From positions 1,798,001 through 1,862,000 of the forward strand of contig CP053175.1 of NCBI GenBank assembly GCA_014607495.2: a stretch of 64,000 nucleotides of DNA, given 5' to 3'. Origin of the DNA: Carposina sasakii (taxonomy: Eukaryota > Arthropoda > Insecta > Lepidoptera > Carposinidae). Position 1 is the first letter of the stretch. Each line of letters starts with the position of its first letter. Positions 1-11,431 of the stretch are shown here, piece by piece. Below the pieces are notes generated by a model. That model was not told where the DNA came from and did no database searches. It saw nothing but the letters and a program-made list of their open reading frames with translations. The position numbers and the translations under genes were made by a program.

Positions 1-767
1 ATTTTAATTTTATAGGTAAATAAATTAGACATAAACTTATTTTTATAGTTTTTTGCTAATTTTTTTTGTTTAGTTTATCCCGAAGGAAAGGCAAGGGGAA
101 CTAAGCCCATACAGCCATTGTCTTTAGTGAATGATTTCTGAATTTATGATGGATGATAATGATGATGATGAATGGATACGTCGGGAAAATCCTCAAGAAC
201 AAGTGTAAAGTTAGTCAAAATGAAAAATTATTGCAGAAACAACTTACATGCGCCCATGAAGAGATCGTATTCCGGCTAAAGTTTTACTCAGCTTACCTGC
301 GTATAAAACCATGCACACGCACTAGATTCACAACACAAGTAATCAAAATATAACTTATCTACCAGAAAACATCACTTTACGGACACATGCAAGCCATTTA
401 CAAATAATTTTTGATTTTCACAAGAAAATTACACCTACACCCTTCCAACTTTTCCCGCCGAATCAGTTTCTTGCTAAACCATGTACATTTTTTATCTGTA
501 CACTAGCAAGGTTTATTATTTTTATGAAAATGTCTAGTTATATTTAAAAAAAAAACATGATATACAACGTGCGTGTCCCCATTCTGCCTTTTAATGTTAT
601 TCCCTTTGTTATTCCAATATAATAATTTATCATTTTTATGTAGATACTTACTAAACTAAATAAATTTAATATTAATCATCAAATAATTAACGTGTATTTT
701 TCTTAATAATTTATTACAAGAAATTTAAATATAGCTAGCTACCTATAAGTAACGAAAAGTGACCACC
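1..767. other. Intergenic, no gene seen
   Basis: AT-rich sequence with a short GAT-triplet run near 160-175. No coding region, RNA gene or clear repeat boundary could be supported here. Confidence 0.5.
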
Positions 768-1120
768 GGATTGGCTTAGTTGGTGATCCTGTCTGCTGAG
801 TTTGGAGGTCCTGTGTTCGAATTAGTAGAGTATCAGCTTAGTATCAGTTCCCAAACTTCACAGACGTCAGTTATACTCAGCTAGGAAACTGAACCCAGGA
901 CCTGTTTTCAAAAAATGGGGTAGCCTGAACTGCAGGATCTCGTAGGAGATTCTACTGCCACGTTTATGACGGAGTCAGATGTAAAAAATCTGATCATAAG
1001 GACCTTCTGGTTACTATCACCATCTAAGGGCAGTATCTCGGATATGTCTCATATGTCCCATTAGTAATGACCTCGGTATTCGAAAGTCACCAAAGATATA
1101 CCTAAACTAGATATCCTATC
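768..1120 (+). repeat. Composite tRNA-headed SINE-like repeat
   Basis: The start resembles a pol III promoter: an A-box-like TGGCTTAGTTGG near 772-783 and a B-box-like GTGTTCGAATT near 812-823. Further in (about 915-970) lies sequence matching, in reverse, the common dispersed repeat also seen at 9838, 13484, 38643 and 40237 (the GATCCTGCAGTTCTGGCTACC block). It looks like a chimera of a tRNA-derived head and another repeat. The 3' boundary is approximate. Confidence 0.5.
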
Positions 1121-2038
1121 GAAATAACTGTTGGCAAAAAAAACTAATAAATTACCTTGTTATTAGTTTGTGCTGTAGGTAATAAAATAAAGGGTGTAAA
1201 TACCACGATACATAAAAGTAAATTTTTATTAATTTAATTACACTTCACCTCTTAAATTAATTTAATCTAGTAATACTTTAAAAACTAAAAGTTAAATGTA
1301 AATGCAAAAGTTTGTACTGTACTATTTAATAAATTAAATATACACTACGCAAGTGAATAAGATTCATGGTTGTTCTACACATAACGTGCGTTATGTAACT
1401 TTGCTTTGCTTTTAGCTAATATACAATGTACCTACGCACCGAAAGTAATATCGCTGCTTTTGCGGTACACAGATAGCATACAAGACACGGCTGAGTTCTC
1501 AAAATGTGCAGTGTCACGATAGAAATCCTATAGGTATACGAGTATCTACTGTAAATGATCAGCTATAAGTAGCTCATATAGATTACATCCTTACAGCTAT
1601 ATCATAGGGACTAATTTAACGAAACCCATAGATAATGCTATCAAGTCAATCTAAATTCTAGATATCTTATAAGCGTAGCAAGTCTAGGACTATAGACGCT
1701 GGCAAGAATTTACGTAAATAATATTAATAGAACGTCTTGTAAGGATAAGCTTGCCATTGTACATGCATCTCTTCTTTAATCTTGTAAGTCATAAACATAA
1801 ACGTATAAAGAACAACGGACGTAATGCTGTCAATGCACAGATTGAAGCACGGAAATGGCGACGCGTTGCGCATGTGTGCGTATTTTCTAGTAGGCGTCGA
1901 GCTTACTATGGTTTGTATGTGTGGGTGGATAACGCGTCATTACAAATCCCTACTCAATAGAAATATAACCTATTGAAGGTGGGTTCCAACCAAACGCAAG
2001 GCGAAAAAAGAGGCCTAAAATATCGACTTGATGTATGT
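1121..2038. other. Intergenic, no gene seen
   Basis: The open frames here are short and have no recognisable protein features. Nothing else is supported. Confidence 0.5.
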
Positions 2039-2915
2039 GTCGTGGCCATATGTTAAATTGATCATTTCATGAAATGGTCGAGCATTTCATGAAATGGTCG
2101 CATTTCATGAAGTTCAATCAATTTGACCATGATATCGTTTGGGCAGATCGTCTACATTTCACGATTTTGTCATCCACGTTTGGCCAAATCGATATGGGTA
2201 TTCAATAAATCCGAATGTCAAGGTAGCTTATATAAATAATATATACCGCTGCGCATATATAAGTATACCATAAGGTTTTATTATATGTATGAAGATTTTT
2301 TCTATTATTTATGTGATATTTTACAATATAATATTTAAAAACAAAAACTTTACAAAAGCGATTCGCATCTGGCACATCGCCGGACGCTGCCTGGGCACGC
2401 TCGCTCCGCTCGCTCGGCTCGTGCCTATAGTCTAACCTAACCTAACCTAACCTATCGTAATCTAAGGTTTTTGTTTAACAATATTATTATAAACCACCAT
2501 TAAGTCTAATATACATTATACAATATAACACACTATCCGTGAACTTCTTCTGCATAGTCACCCTACTCTCTTTAATTTGTTTTATAACCTAAAAAGAAAA
2601 ATCCGCCATCTTTTATGTTTTTAAATATTATATTGTGAAAATATCACATAAATAATAGGTGTATACTTATATATGGTGTATGTAAATATTTTACGATATG
2701 ATCAATAATCTTACCACTTCATTGAAATGATGGACACCCTGTTAATACGATTTGGCCAAAGTTGCCCAAATCGTGAAATGAGAAACGATTTTTAATCATC
2801 GATCTGCCCAAACCATATCATGATGTGGAAAAGTTGAACTTTTCATGAAATGCGACCATTTCATGAAATGCTCGACCATTTCATGAAATGATCAATTCTA
2901 CGATATGGCCACGAC
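2039..2915. mobile_element. Long foldback (inverted-repeat) element
   Basis: The ends are inverted copies starting GTCGTGGCCATAT. The arms continue inward through matching ATTTCATGAAATG motifs (2066-2110 against 2838-2890) and a CCAAATCG block. An inner palindrome also pairs about 2310-2345 with about 2615-2650 (ATTTATGTGATATTTT against its complement). The arms are imperfect and together cover most of the 877 bp. The loop holds a GC-rich stretch and four CCTAA units. No transposase is present, so it is a non-autonomous element. A clean target duplication was not found. Confidence 0.7.
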
Positions 2916-3640
2916 ATATGCATGACATAAAAATAATGTTGCCATAAAAATGTTTTTTTTTTCCCTAGATATCGGGAAATAGTCGATAATTATATTGATG
3001 CTGAGAAGTAGTATAATGATCTGAAAAATCTTATAGAATTATCGTTAAATTAAAATATATTAAAAGTAGACCATTGGCATTTTATACATAATTGGTACAA
3101 ATTTGAAAATGCTGGACAAAACATACTACATTCTGTTAATTTTATTTAGAGAATAATTTGTTATTATGTCAACAAAGCTGTGGTTTTATTTCATTCAACA
3201 AAGGAAAGGACGATGCCCATTTTCAAGATGTAATTTGAATAGAACATATTACAATTCAAAATTCAAAATTCTAAATCATTTATTCGACATGAAAGCATTA
3301 ACAACTTGTTTATCGATTGTCTAATTATATGTTACTTTCTATGTTATTAATAACATTACAATTACAGTAACAGTAAGCATAGTTTTCCTAATTTAGTGAG
3401 TGAGAGCTTGTAATCAAAACAAAGACAACTTATTGCATGTGACTTATTTAGACATTACCAATAATTTTTAAAGTTTACGAGTCTCATAATATTTTCTCAT
3501 ATTTACCACGTAATTCACGTAAGTTGCCTATTCCCTACTCCATGGAATATCGTTACCGAGGTTACTATCAATGCCTCACTCTGTTTACGTTCATGTTGAC
3601 GTTGTATGTTATATTTTTGTGTATGTGCAATAATGAATAA
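2916..3640. other. Intergenic, no gene seen
   Basis: AT-rich DNA between two inverted-repeat elements. No supported feature. Confidence 0.45.
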
Positions 3641-4050
3641 TGGGGGGTTTACATGGGTCGATTTCCGCCATGCGGCTAATCACTTTACAAGTCGCCTGGG
3701 CACGCCGCATTGACCGTCCGTTTACACTGGTGACTAAAATCGCATGGAACTCGGCCATTTCCTTCGAAAATGTTGACCAGTATAGGCGTTTGCAGTAGTA
3801 GAACAACGTGCGCAAATTGGCGCGAGAACACCTCATGCGGCGGGCGATCGCCTGCAACTGATCGTTTACACAGTCGATTTTAGTCACCAACGCATGCAGC
3901 GGGGCGCAGCACGCCTTAAAGTTGGATGCCTACCAACTTTGGGGCTTGCGACTTTAGTCACCTGCGATCTAGCCGAATTGCCATTTAGACGGTCGATTTT
4001 TGCCGTGCGGCCAAAGTCGTGCGGCTTTAGTCACCCGTGTAAACCCCGCA
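3641..4050. mobile_element. PIF/Harbinger-type MITE
   Basis: A 410 bp element with terminal inverted repeats of the form TGSGGGGTTTACAYGGG. The left end starts TGGGGGGTTTACATGGG and the right end, reversed, reads TGCGGGGTTTACACGGG. Both ends are flanked by TAA (3638-3640 and 4051-4053), the 3 bp TWA target duplication typical of PIF/Harbinger transposons. The interior is unusually GC-rich for this window and has no transposase. A 93-codon open frame crossing it is probably chance. Confidence 0.72.
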
Positions 4051-4289
4051 TAAGAATTCTAAAGTACCCATGACTCAATTAAGGCTCATCAATGTGAAAA
4101 TTTATCCAGGTATTAAAATTTCACGAACTTTTACTTGAAAAGTATGAAGGTAGGTACTTCAGTTTTCTTTGGACCTTGGGAAGGATAGATACGACGACAT
4201 TAGTAAAGTTGTGTACTGTCCGTATGTAGTTTTTTTTTGTTAAAATCAACTTCAAGTCTAAAAGTAGGTACGTTATGTACCTAACGCTC

Positions 4290-4323
4290 TTTATTCACTG
4301 TTCGTGTATGTGGATGAATTTAT
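4290..4323 (-). promoter_or_regulatory. Candidate polyadenylation signals
   Basis: Two AATAAA hexamers on the minus strand (TTTATT on plus near 4290 and 4318) lie 15-45 bases past the stop codon of the 830-residue gene, a normal spacing for 3' end formation. Confidence 0.45.
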
Positions 4324-4337
4324 TCCAGCTATCATGA

Positions 4338-6830
4338 TCAAGGTAAAGTTAATCTATGAATTTTGTTTATGTTATTCCTATATTTTTTGTGGCGAGATCC
4401 ATGAGGATATTTCCTATGCTTATAAGAGGAGTATGACGGTCGTTTTTCTTTTGCCACCTGATAAACATCGAGGTGCTGAATATTCAGGTTGTGATGTCCT
4501 ATTAGATTCTTTAACTGAGTTTGTGTTAGCATATATACCGGTTCTATTATATTTGGGATGTTAGCTACAGCGTTGAAATTTGGAATGCCATATTTTGGTA
4601 CCCCATATACTGGTGGAGGACCATATACGGGGGCTGGTATACCGTATTGTTGAGGAACACCATACGAAGTCGATGGTATTTGAAACGGTGGTGTACCATA
4701 GCTTTGCTGCAGGTTGTAAGATTGGGGAACACCATAGCCGTTATAGCTTTGATATCTGTTGTATTTCCTATTGTATTTGTTGGAGAAACTACCTTTTAAG
4801 TCAAGATTTTGGTTGTAGCCAATACCCGGTGCGTAGTTTTGAGTGTAACCAATGTTTGGTGTTGGAAATAAATTGTGTCTAACGTTAGGCATTTCATAAC
4901 CTTCGTCTGGTGATGTGAACCCATCACCATAGTTGGTGAAGTCATCTTCATCATAAAATGGTTCATATCGAGCATAGTTTTGCTTGAACGGTCTAGATTT
5001 CTGCATTATAGGCGGCTCAGCAAAATCATTGAAGGGATAATCTATTGCTTCTCCTATAGGAAAATTAGGGGTGGTTAGGAAAGTGTCGGCTAGATTAACC
5101 CTTTGAGGATTCAGTCTGTATAATGCCTCAGCTTTTGGTAGACTATTATTTCTATTTATATTGTTAGTTTGATGTATCACGGATTTTATATGACTAGCTG
5201 TATCGTTACCGTAAAGTTTTCTGGGAATACTAGGTACTAAAAAGGGTTCTGTATTTAAAGACCTACGTGATCGTTTACACTGTGTGTCGGAACTGTTAGT
5301 AGCGTTATCTCCCGAACAAGTACTTACATCGTCATCGCCATAGGCAGATACGCCTGTGCCATCTTCATTCAAGTGCTGAACTCCCACATGTTGGGCATTA
5401 TGGTGAAGATATCTTTCGGAGTCATCGTCAGGTTTCTGATTTTCCGGAGTAAAGTAAACTGGTTCATGGTCCTGTAAATTTTGGAAGTGGCTGGTTGAAA
5501 CGGCTGGCTTATCATCATAGTGTACAGATTGGTATGCAGGTTTCTGTTCTTCGTATTGTAAGGACTGATATGATGGTCTTTGCTCTTCTTCTTGGTGTAC
5601 GTAATGTATTTGTTGCGGTTGGTGTGGCTGCTTATATGCAGCAGATATTGTCTGACTTGCAACTTCAACTTTATAGTAATTATTGCTCTTAGTTGTTGTT
5701 GTTTCACTTTCAGGCGATGGTGTTGCTGGTTGCAGCGGAAAACTCTTTGGTCTAGTATGCCTGTTCGGATCCTCTATATCATCTACCTCTTCAGTAATAG
5801 GCGTATGGTCTTTTACCTCAGGCATGTATGCACTAGCATAAGTGGGAGGAATTTGAGCGTACTGTGCATGGTCATAATGTTGAGCCAAAGACTGAACTGG
5901 CGATGGTTTCATATAAAAATATAGGTCTATGGGCGTTTCTAGTCCACCTTGGTTATTTTCATGGCCCTTCTCAGAATTTAATAGAGCATTTAGCTCAGTT
6001 AGTTGATCGTTAGGGGACTTCTTTAGAATAGAATTGAGAGCATCAATATCTTGAGAGGATTGATAGTGAGTGTATTGTTTAGGGTGGATATAATTAGCTT
6101 TACTAGCAACTGCTTCTGTGTATAACTTAATGGTCTCTTCCTGATTATTGAGGTGGGTTAAACCAATGTTACCATTAGGTTTTATGGTGACTCCTTGGTC
6201 ATAAGTAGGTCCAGGTGACAGATATACAGTCTGATATTTCTTGTTCTGTAAATATTTAGGCTGCAAATATTGATGGTAATTTGCAGAGCCATGGGATCTG
6301 TGGTTTCTATTCCTCTCCATCGCATCTTCTTTTGTTATCTTCGTCAGCTCGGGGAGTTGAACGGCTTTAGTATTCCGTGTTTGTTCGGGTCTTGGCGTCC
6401 TTGCTCGAATTCTTGGAGTAGTCTTAGTTTTAGATTGTTCTTGGATGTTTTCCATCGGCTGATTTTGTTGTTGTTCTAACGCTATATGGTGGCTTTCTTG
6501 GGACTCGTGGAATGCCTTCATGTAGCTGTCCATAGGTGCTTTGGTCCATCTCTGCAGCTGCGCCCTATGTTGTCTCACTCTCTCTGCATTGAACATCGCC
6601 TGCTGGTTTTGAGCATGCAACCTTGCATTCTGTTGGGAGTTGCCAGCTAAAGGGTTACCATATGGTAAGTTTCCGGCCAGGTTTCTTGGTCTCTCGTCCA
6701 TTCTGGCTTGTTCGTTGATGACTTCATGGACCGGACGTGAGTTTGGTTTCTGGGATTTGGCAGCAGCTGTGTGAATGAGCAGAAGAGCACAAGCGAGGAG
6801 TTTGAGCTGAAGTCTTTGCAGTGACGCCAT
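4338..6830 (-). CDS. Secreted low-complexity Gln/Tyr/Pro-rich protein
   Basis: The 830-residue frame has a clear signal peptide (hydrophobic run LLACALLLIHTAAA, cleavage near residue 24). What follows is long, low-complexity, Gln-, Asn-, His- and Tyr-rich. Around residue 530 there is a CSGDNATNSSDTQC segment with glycosylation-type Asn sites, then a KRSRR furin-like site that may release the C-terminal part. The C-terminal third is rich in Tyr-Gly-Val-Pro units (YGVPQQYGIPAPVYGPP), as in structural or cuticular matrix proteins, and ends in a basic tail. The start ATG is in good context (acaaaATGG). Just upstream a TTTCAG acceptor puts the start of this exon at 6835, so a 5' UTR intron is likely. 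I do not recognise a named family. An extracellular matrix or cuticle role is inference from composition. Confidence 0.85.
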   Translation of the reverse strand: MASLQRLQLKLLACALLLIHTAAAKSQKPNSRPVHEVINEQARMDERPRNLAGNLPYGNPLAGNSQQNARLHAQNQQAMFNAERVRQHRAQLQRWTKAPMDSYMKAFHESQESHHIALEQQQNQPMENIQEQSKTKTTPRIRARTPRPEQTRNTKAVQLPELTKITKEDAMERNRNHRSHGSANYHQYLQPKYLQNKKYQTVYLSPGPTYDQGVTIKPNGNIGLTHLNNQEETIKLYTEAVASKANYIHPKQYTHYQSSQDIDALNSILKKSPNDQLTELNALLNSEKGHENNQGGLETPIDLYFYMKPSPVQSLAQHYDHAQYAQIPPTYASAYMPEVKDHTPITEEVDDIEDPNRHTRPKSFPLQPATPSPESETTTTKSNNYYKVEVASQTISAAYKQPHQPQQIHYVHQEEEQRPSYQSLQYEEQKPAYQSVHYDDKPAVSTSHFQNLQDHEPVYFTPENQKPDDDSERYLHHNAQHVGVQHLNEDGTGVSAYGDDDVSTCSGDNATNSSDTQCKRSRRSLNTEPFLVPSIPRKLYGNDTASHIKSVIHQTNNINRNNSLPKAEALYRLNPQRVNLADTFLTTPNFPIGEAIDYPFNDFAEPPIMQKSRPFKQNYARYEPFYDEDDFTNYGDGFTSPDEGYEMPNVRHNLFPTPNIGYTQNYAPGIGYNQNLDLKGSFSNKYNRKYNRYQSYNGYGVPQSYNLQQSYGTPPFQIPSTSYGVPQQYGIPAPVYGPPPVYGVPKYGIPNFNAVANIPNIIEPVYMLTQTQLKNLIGHHNLNIQHLDVYQVAKEKRPSYSSYKHRKYPHGSRHKKYRNNINKIHRLTLP

Positions 6831-6956
6831 TTTGTCTGAAATTGAGAAATTGATTGGTTAGTACAAACATCTAGTTAAATAAGTTAAATAGGGTGCTTAT
6901 TAGACAATGTAACAACGTTTGGCATCGACGTTCAATGTTCATAGTCGTATCACTAC

Positions 6957-7080
6957 CATCAAAAGGGGTTGAAATTCATCACGACACGTGACTTGACGAA
7001 CGCGCGAAAATGAAGAGTTCCTATTGGAGCATCGGTCGGTGTCAAACCTTTATTCGATCGAAAAATAATGTTACTTTTAT
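6957..7080. repeat. Dispersed repeat in the upstream region of the 830-residue gene
   Basis: A block of about 110 bp containing TTCCTATTGGAGCA and TTCGATCGA recurs at 13147-13270 in the same orientation (with AATTCATCACG and GACGTGACGAAC-like motifs). It lies just upstream of the gene at 4338-6830. No target duplication was resolved. Confidence 0.55.
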
Positions 7081-8192
7081 CTTGGGACATAGGAATAGTT
7101 TGGGGAGGTATTTTTTTACATACATACATATATATATATATACTTATAGCTCTATACCTAATAATTATTCATAGTGTAACAAGTTTTAATCAGCGGTTGC
7201 AAACATCAAATCAAATACGTTTATTTGTGGATCACAGGTTAAAAAAAATGGTCTTAAATTGAGAGTAGTTATGTAAATAAAATTATTATAGCTATAGTTA
7301 CGATCTATATTATGTAACAAACTGATCCCAATAAGAGATTTCTTCGACTATAGTTGGTTCTAAAGTATATAATTTGCTTGTGCATTTATAACAGAGGAAA
7401 CATATTAAATACTTGCGGATTTATAGACACAAAATGGTGTATTTAACGATTGGCCAGTAAAATTTTATTTTATTTGTTAAATTAATTAGTTGTCTACAAA
7501 TATACACACAACTGTGATGTTCCTGAAATGGGGTAGCCGGAACTGCATCACCAAGGAGAATCTACAGACAGACACGTTTAGTATATGGGTTAGTGAACAT
7601 GATCCTTCACAGCTGCTATCGAAATCAAAGCGTAAAAGGTGAAAAGTGGGTGTGTTCAAGTTCTTTGGTACATTTGACACTATCGGGAAATGAACATGTA
7701 ACCTTCAACTGTGTCACCAATACCAACAATCCGGTTAGTGGTCATTAACACAGAAAATTTAATACTTCTTATCCTGACTTATGAGTTAAGTCAATACGTT
7801 ACGTAATATTACGTCATATGCAAAACTACACAAGTAAGTGAATTAAATCGTAACACACACCGACTTTCCCTATAAAGACGTGTCTAGAATGAGACGAAAT
7901 AGATTTTCCTACTTTTCCGGCGTTTATAAGAATGTCATGTCACGTCGCAAATAGATACCTACAGTCGTTCCGGTTTAGAACTATATCCGTGTTATTTAAA
8001 AAAAAAATTACATACACATGAGGATCATGAATGAAATCCCGCAGCCATGCTTAGCATATTATAGAAAACTACCTATACATACCTATAATATAGGTACCTT
8101 AATTAATATCCTCCATGGAATCAGCTATCCCTTAACCAAAATTTATTATTAACTGTCCATTGGTAAAAACTTGATGTCGGAAAATACCTATA
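7081..8192. other. Intergenic, no gene seen
   Basis: Contains a short fragment of the common dispersed repeat near 7515-7560 (GGGGTAGCCGGAACTGCA) and AT-rich DNA. No coding signal was found. Confidence 0.4.
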
Positions 8193-8666
8193 CAGGGTGT
8201 TTGAGGGACAGCCAGGCAAATATTGATACCATGAGTTCAGACCATGATTCTGATGCGGAAAATACTGAAAATTTTCGCAGGAAAATTCCAAAAATTTTCT
8301 AACATTTTTTTTGATTTTCAAGAAAAAAATATTTTTGTTGGTTTAGTTAGGCCTTAGATAATGAGATAAAAAGAAAATTTTAACCAAAATATGATAAAAA
8401 AAAGATGCCCTCTAAAAATTTCAAATAACTGATCAACCCCAATGGAGAGTCACAAGGGATCCAAAAAACAGCAATGTGTCACACAATAACCAATAAGCCC
8501 ATTTAATTTGTCACAGGATCGCCCGATACAATTCGCGCGGAGAGCAAAGATCACTGAAAATCATATCAAAAATACATTTCCTGCGAGTAATAACACTGTC
8601 GTATAACTCAACACAATGGTACTTATTCAGCATTTCAGTATTTGCCTGGCTGACACCCACACCCTG
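8193..8666. mobile_element. MITE family B, copy 1 (TA target site)
   Basis: The ends are inverted: CAGGGTGTTTGAGGGACAG on the left and the complement of CTGACACCCACACCCTG on the right. Both are followed inward by the pairing block GCCAGGCAAATA. TA flanks each end. A second copy with the same body lies at 40458-40966. TA duplication and the CAGGGTG end suggest a Tc1/mariner/pogo superfamily parent; no transposase is present. Confidence 0.75.
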
Positions 8667-9837
8667 TATATTTTTTATTTACAAATATTACATATATTGT
8701 ACGGCAAAAAGGTTACATTACATAGTAGTATGGACATCTCTTTACATTTTAACCCAGTTTTATATTTAATTCCAGCATAAAAAGGATATTAAATAGCTAA
8801 TTAAACCAATATCTGTACGGAGGTAGTTTAAATAAAATTAATGTAAGTAGTGTAATGATTATATGTGGTTCACAACTCGCATTTAACATAAGATTAATGG
8901 GTGTAACGTTTTTTAATGTAGCTATTGACCATGCAATGGATTACGTACACAAATGATGTAAGACGCGCAATGTACAACTTTCAAGTTCAAGCTGTGTGTC
9001 ACGGAGGTAAGAGGTATCAGAGCAGGCTAACAGCCAATTTCCGATTGTATCTTCTTCAATTGTTTTTATGTATGTATTTTTTTAAATCCGAGGTTCTTTA
9101 TAATGGTTTGTCACCGACACATTTGCTCCCGTGATGAAGTGAATCGCTAGTGGTGGGAGTGTTACGACACCGAATTTCGATGTCCTTAACGTTCTGACGG
9201 AGGCACTTTAAAATCCGTAAATAAAATAAATTTATGACTGGTGACTGGACAGGTTCAATGTTGCTGGCCCGTGGCTGGGATTAAGCCATGGGTCATAAAG
9301 CCAAAAGGAAGGCAAGGTCTAACAGTTCCAATGAGCTATCACCGTTGCAAGTATCAGCATCATCATCATTTTCAACCATGAGGAGTCCACTGCTGAATAT
9401 CGACCTCCCCCAATAGGCAGTAGTTGCCAGTATTAATATTATATCATGCTTAATCTGCTTTCCTTCAGCCTCTATGGTTTGTGTACCTAATGTTAGTTTA
9501 GTTTAGGATAGGTTAAAGCTTCTAACTTGACCGTTTGACAGCATGACGTGACCATATACATAAAAATACCGTGACCATATACAAATATACCGTTACCATA
9601 TATGTACACCGCATTGACTGACTGGTTGCTGTGGGGTCAGCAACCTTTGGTTAGTTTTCCTTTTTAGTGATAAGTTGATACAGATCAAGTATTTTTAAAT
9701 TGTAGTTTTTTTTAGAAAGCGAAAGTTTTCCTTCATTTTCAGTCTTTACTCAAGCTTGTAGATAAACCGCTAATTAATTTTAAAACGGCAGTAGGCTCAC
9801 ACGTGAGTCTTTGTAAAATATTAAGGTTGTTAGTCTT
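8667..9837. other. Intergenic with retrotransposon debris
   Basis: A short piece near 9350-9430 (ATCATCATC followed by GTCCACTGCTG) resembles the 3' tail of the RTE-type repeat in reverse. The rest shows no supported feature. Confidence 0.35.
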
Positions 9838-10060
9838 GTGCTGATGCATTAGCTGCATCTTCTTCCGTGCATGTCGTAAGAGTCGACTAAGGAACTCAGG
9901 CCTTTTCTTAGGCGATGACTAGCAACTTGTTACTGATCGTTTGACCCTGCTATGCTAAACGTGCCTATGGATTCTTCTCTCTTACCCTTCTTATCTTATT
10001 TTCTCCTTTATGATCCTGCAGTTGTGACTACCCCATATTGTACAATATTCGCGTTGAAAT
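9838..10060 (+). repeat. Common dispersed repeat C
   Basis: The repeat begins near GTGCTGATGC and runs through GCATGTCGTAAGAGTCGACT to GATCCTGCAG. Other copies or pieces lie at 13484-13640, 38643-38870, 40237-40450 and 60881-60945 in plus orientation, and at 27520-27720, 29690-29740, 35150-35350 and 57190-57290 in minus orientation. It has no coding capacity that I can see. Confidence 0.6.
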
Positions 10061-10080
10061 GTCCTAATTCCTTTGAAATT

Positions 10081-10322
10081 CATTATACACACACATTCAC
10101 ACACTTCACAACACATTGACCTAATCCCACACTAAGATCCCTAAGTTCTTGTGTCGTGGGTACTAGGCAACGGTATATAAATACATAGATAAGTATATAA
10201 ACATCCATGACTCGGAAACAAACATCGATATTCATAACATCAATGTTTGCACCTACCGGGATTCGAACCCAGGACCTATGGCGTCGCAGGCAGGGCCACT
10301 ACCAATTACACCAATCGGCCGT
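10081..10322 (-). repeat. tRNA-derived SINE, family S, copy 1
   Basis: Read on the minus strand it starts GACGGCCGATTGGTGTAATT, with an A-box (TGGTGTAATTGGTAGTGG) and a B-box (GGTTCGAATCC) at tRNA-like spacing. It ends in an AT-rich, CA-rich tail. Four copies are present in this window (10081, 10441, 11207, 42035). Confidence 0.75.
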
Positions 10323-10440
10323 CATACGTAATACGAATTTGACAAGCAATCAGCGAATTTTGTACAATTTTCGCTATCGGTTCGGTAACCTATGTTCCCG
10401 CGTGTGTATAAATATGTATAGATGATAGATAAAATAAATA

Positions 10441-10640
10441 TTCACACACTACACATTAACCTAGTCCCACACTAAGATCCCTAAGGTCTTGTGTCGCGGG
10501 TACTAAAGCAACGGTAAATATATAAATACATATAAGTATAGAAACATCCATGACTCGGAAACAATCATCAATATTCATCATTTCAATGCTTGCGCCTACC
10601 GGGATTCGAACCCAGGACCTATAGTCCAATCAGCCGTAAT
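10441..10640 (-). repeat. tRNA-derived SINE, family S, copy 2
   Basis: Same family as 10081-10322, in the same orientation and 120 bp away. The pol III head is shortened: the A-box side has lost sequence between the B-box and the final AATCAGCCG. Confidence 0.7.
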
Positions 10641-11206
10641 TTAACTAACTAACTATATGTATATATATGTATGTATAAGGTTGCTAACCTTTCATAAAGG
10701 TCACCAAATTATTATCAATGACACTAACGTTCCCACACAGTGCATATGACATAATGCTACGTAACTGGCAACATAGTCGGGCACTATTATGAAAAACCGC
10801 ATCAATTTTCACACAGCACCTACTTTCATTGGATCAATTATGTAAAAACCAAGGTATTGTTCGATAGTAAAGGTTAAGCTGTGGTTACTAACTTTGAGAT
10901 GTGGATGGGTTATTTGTGAGTCTGGTGTCCGTTCACATACATTTAAAGTTAAGTATTAGTTATTTTAAACAGATTATGATAAAAAAATTGTGAAGTACCG
11001 TAATTTTTATATATGCTTAAGTACATCTAATGAGATAAGTTGCCGAGCAGTTAAAAATATTTAACTAAAACGAGTATAAAATAAGCTGTAAAAGTGAATG
11101 GACATGACCTAGATTTACCAAAACTACGATTAAACTAGTTTTATTTAATAATTTACTGCCTTTTCTTAATAACCTTCTCTAATGAAATAATAATATAATA
11201 TAATAT

Positions 11207-11431
11207 ATTCACACACTACACAACACATTAACCTAGTCCCACACTAAGATCCCTAAGGTCTTGTGTCGTGGGTACTAAGTAACGGTATATAAATACATAG
11301 ATAAGTATAGAAACATCCATGACTCGGAAACAAACATCGATATTCATCATATCAATGTTTGCACCTACCGGGATTCGAACCCAGGACCTATGGCGTCGTA
11401 GGCAGGGTCACTACCTACTAGATCAATCGAA
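11207..11431 (-). repeat. tRNA-derived SINE, family S, copy 3
   Basis: Third copy, again minus. The B-box GGTTCGAATCC is intact; the tRNA head diverges after the CGTAGGCAGGG block. Confidence 0.7.

Noticed and set aside
160..175. CRISPR-like or tandem repeat signals
   Set aside because: Only simple trinucleotide runs; no spaced repeats, and the organism is an animal.
2431..2453. Interstitial telomere array
   Set aside because: Only about four CCTAA units inside a foldback element; too short to call a telomeric remnant.
3609..3890. 93-codon minus-strand open frame
   Set aside because: It overlaps the boundary of the Harbinger MITE and has no recognisable domain; likely chance in GC-rich DNA.
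5369..5924. Several open frames over 110 codons inside the 830-residue gene
   Set aside because: Other-frame shadows of a low-complexity coding region.
10207..10425. 72-codon frame with a GIRTQDLWRRRQGH-like peptide
   Set aside because: A translated tRNA-derived SINE, repeated at 42150; not a gene.
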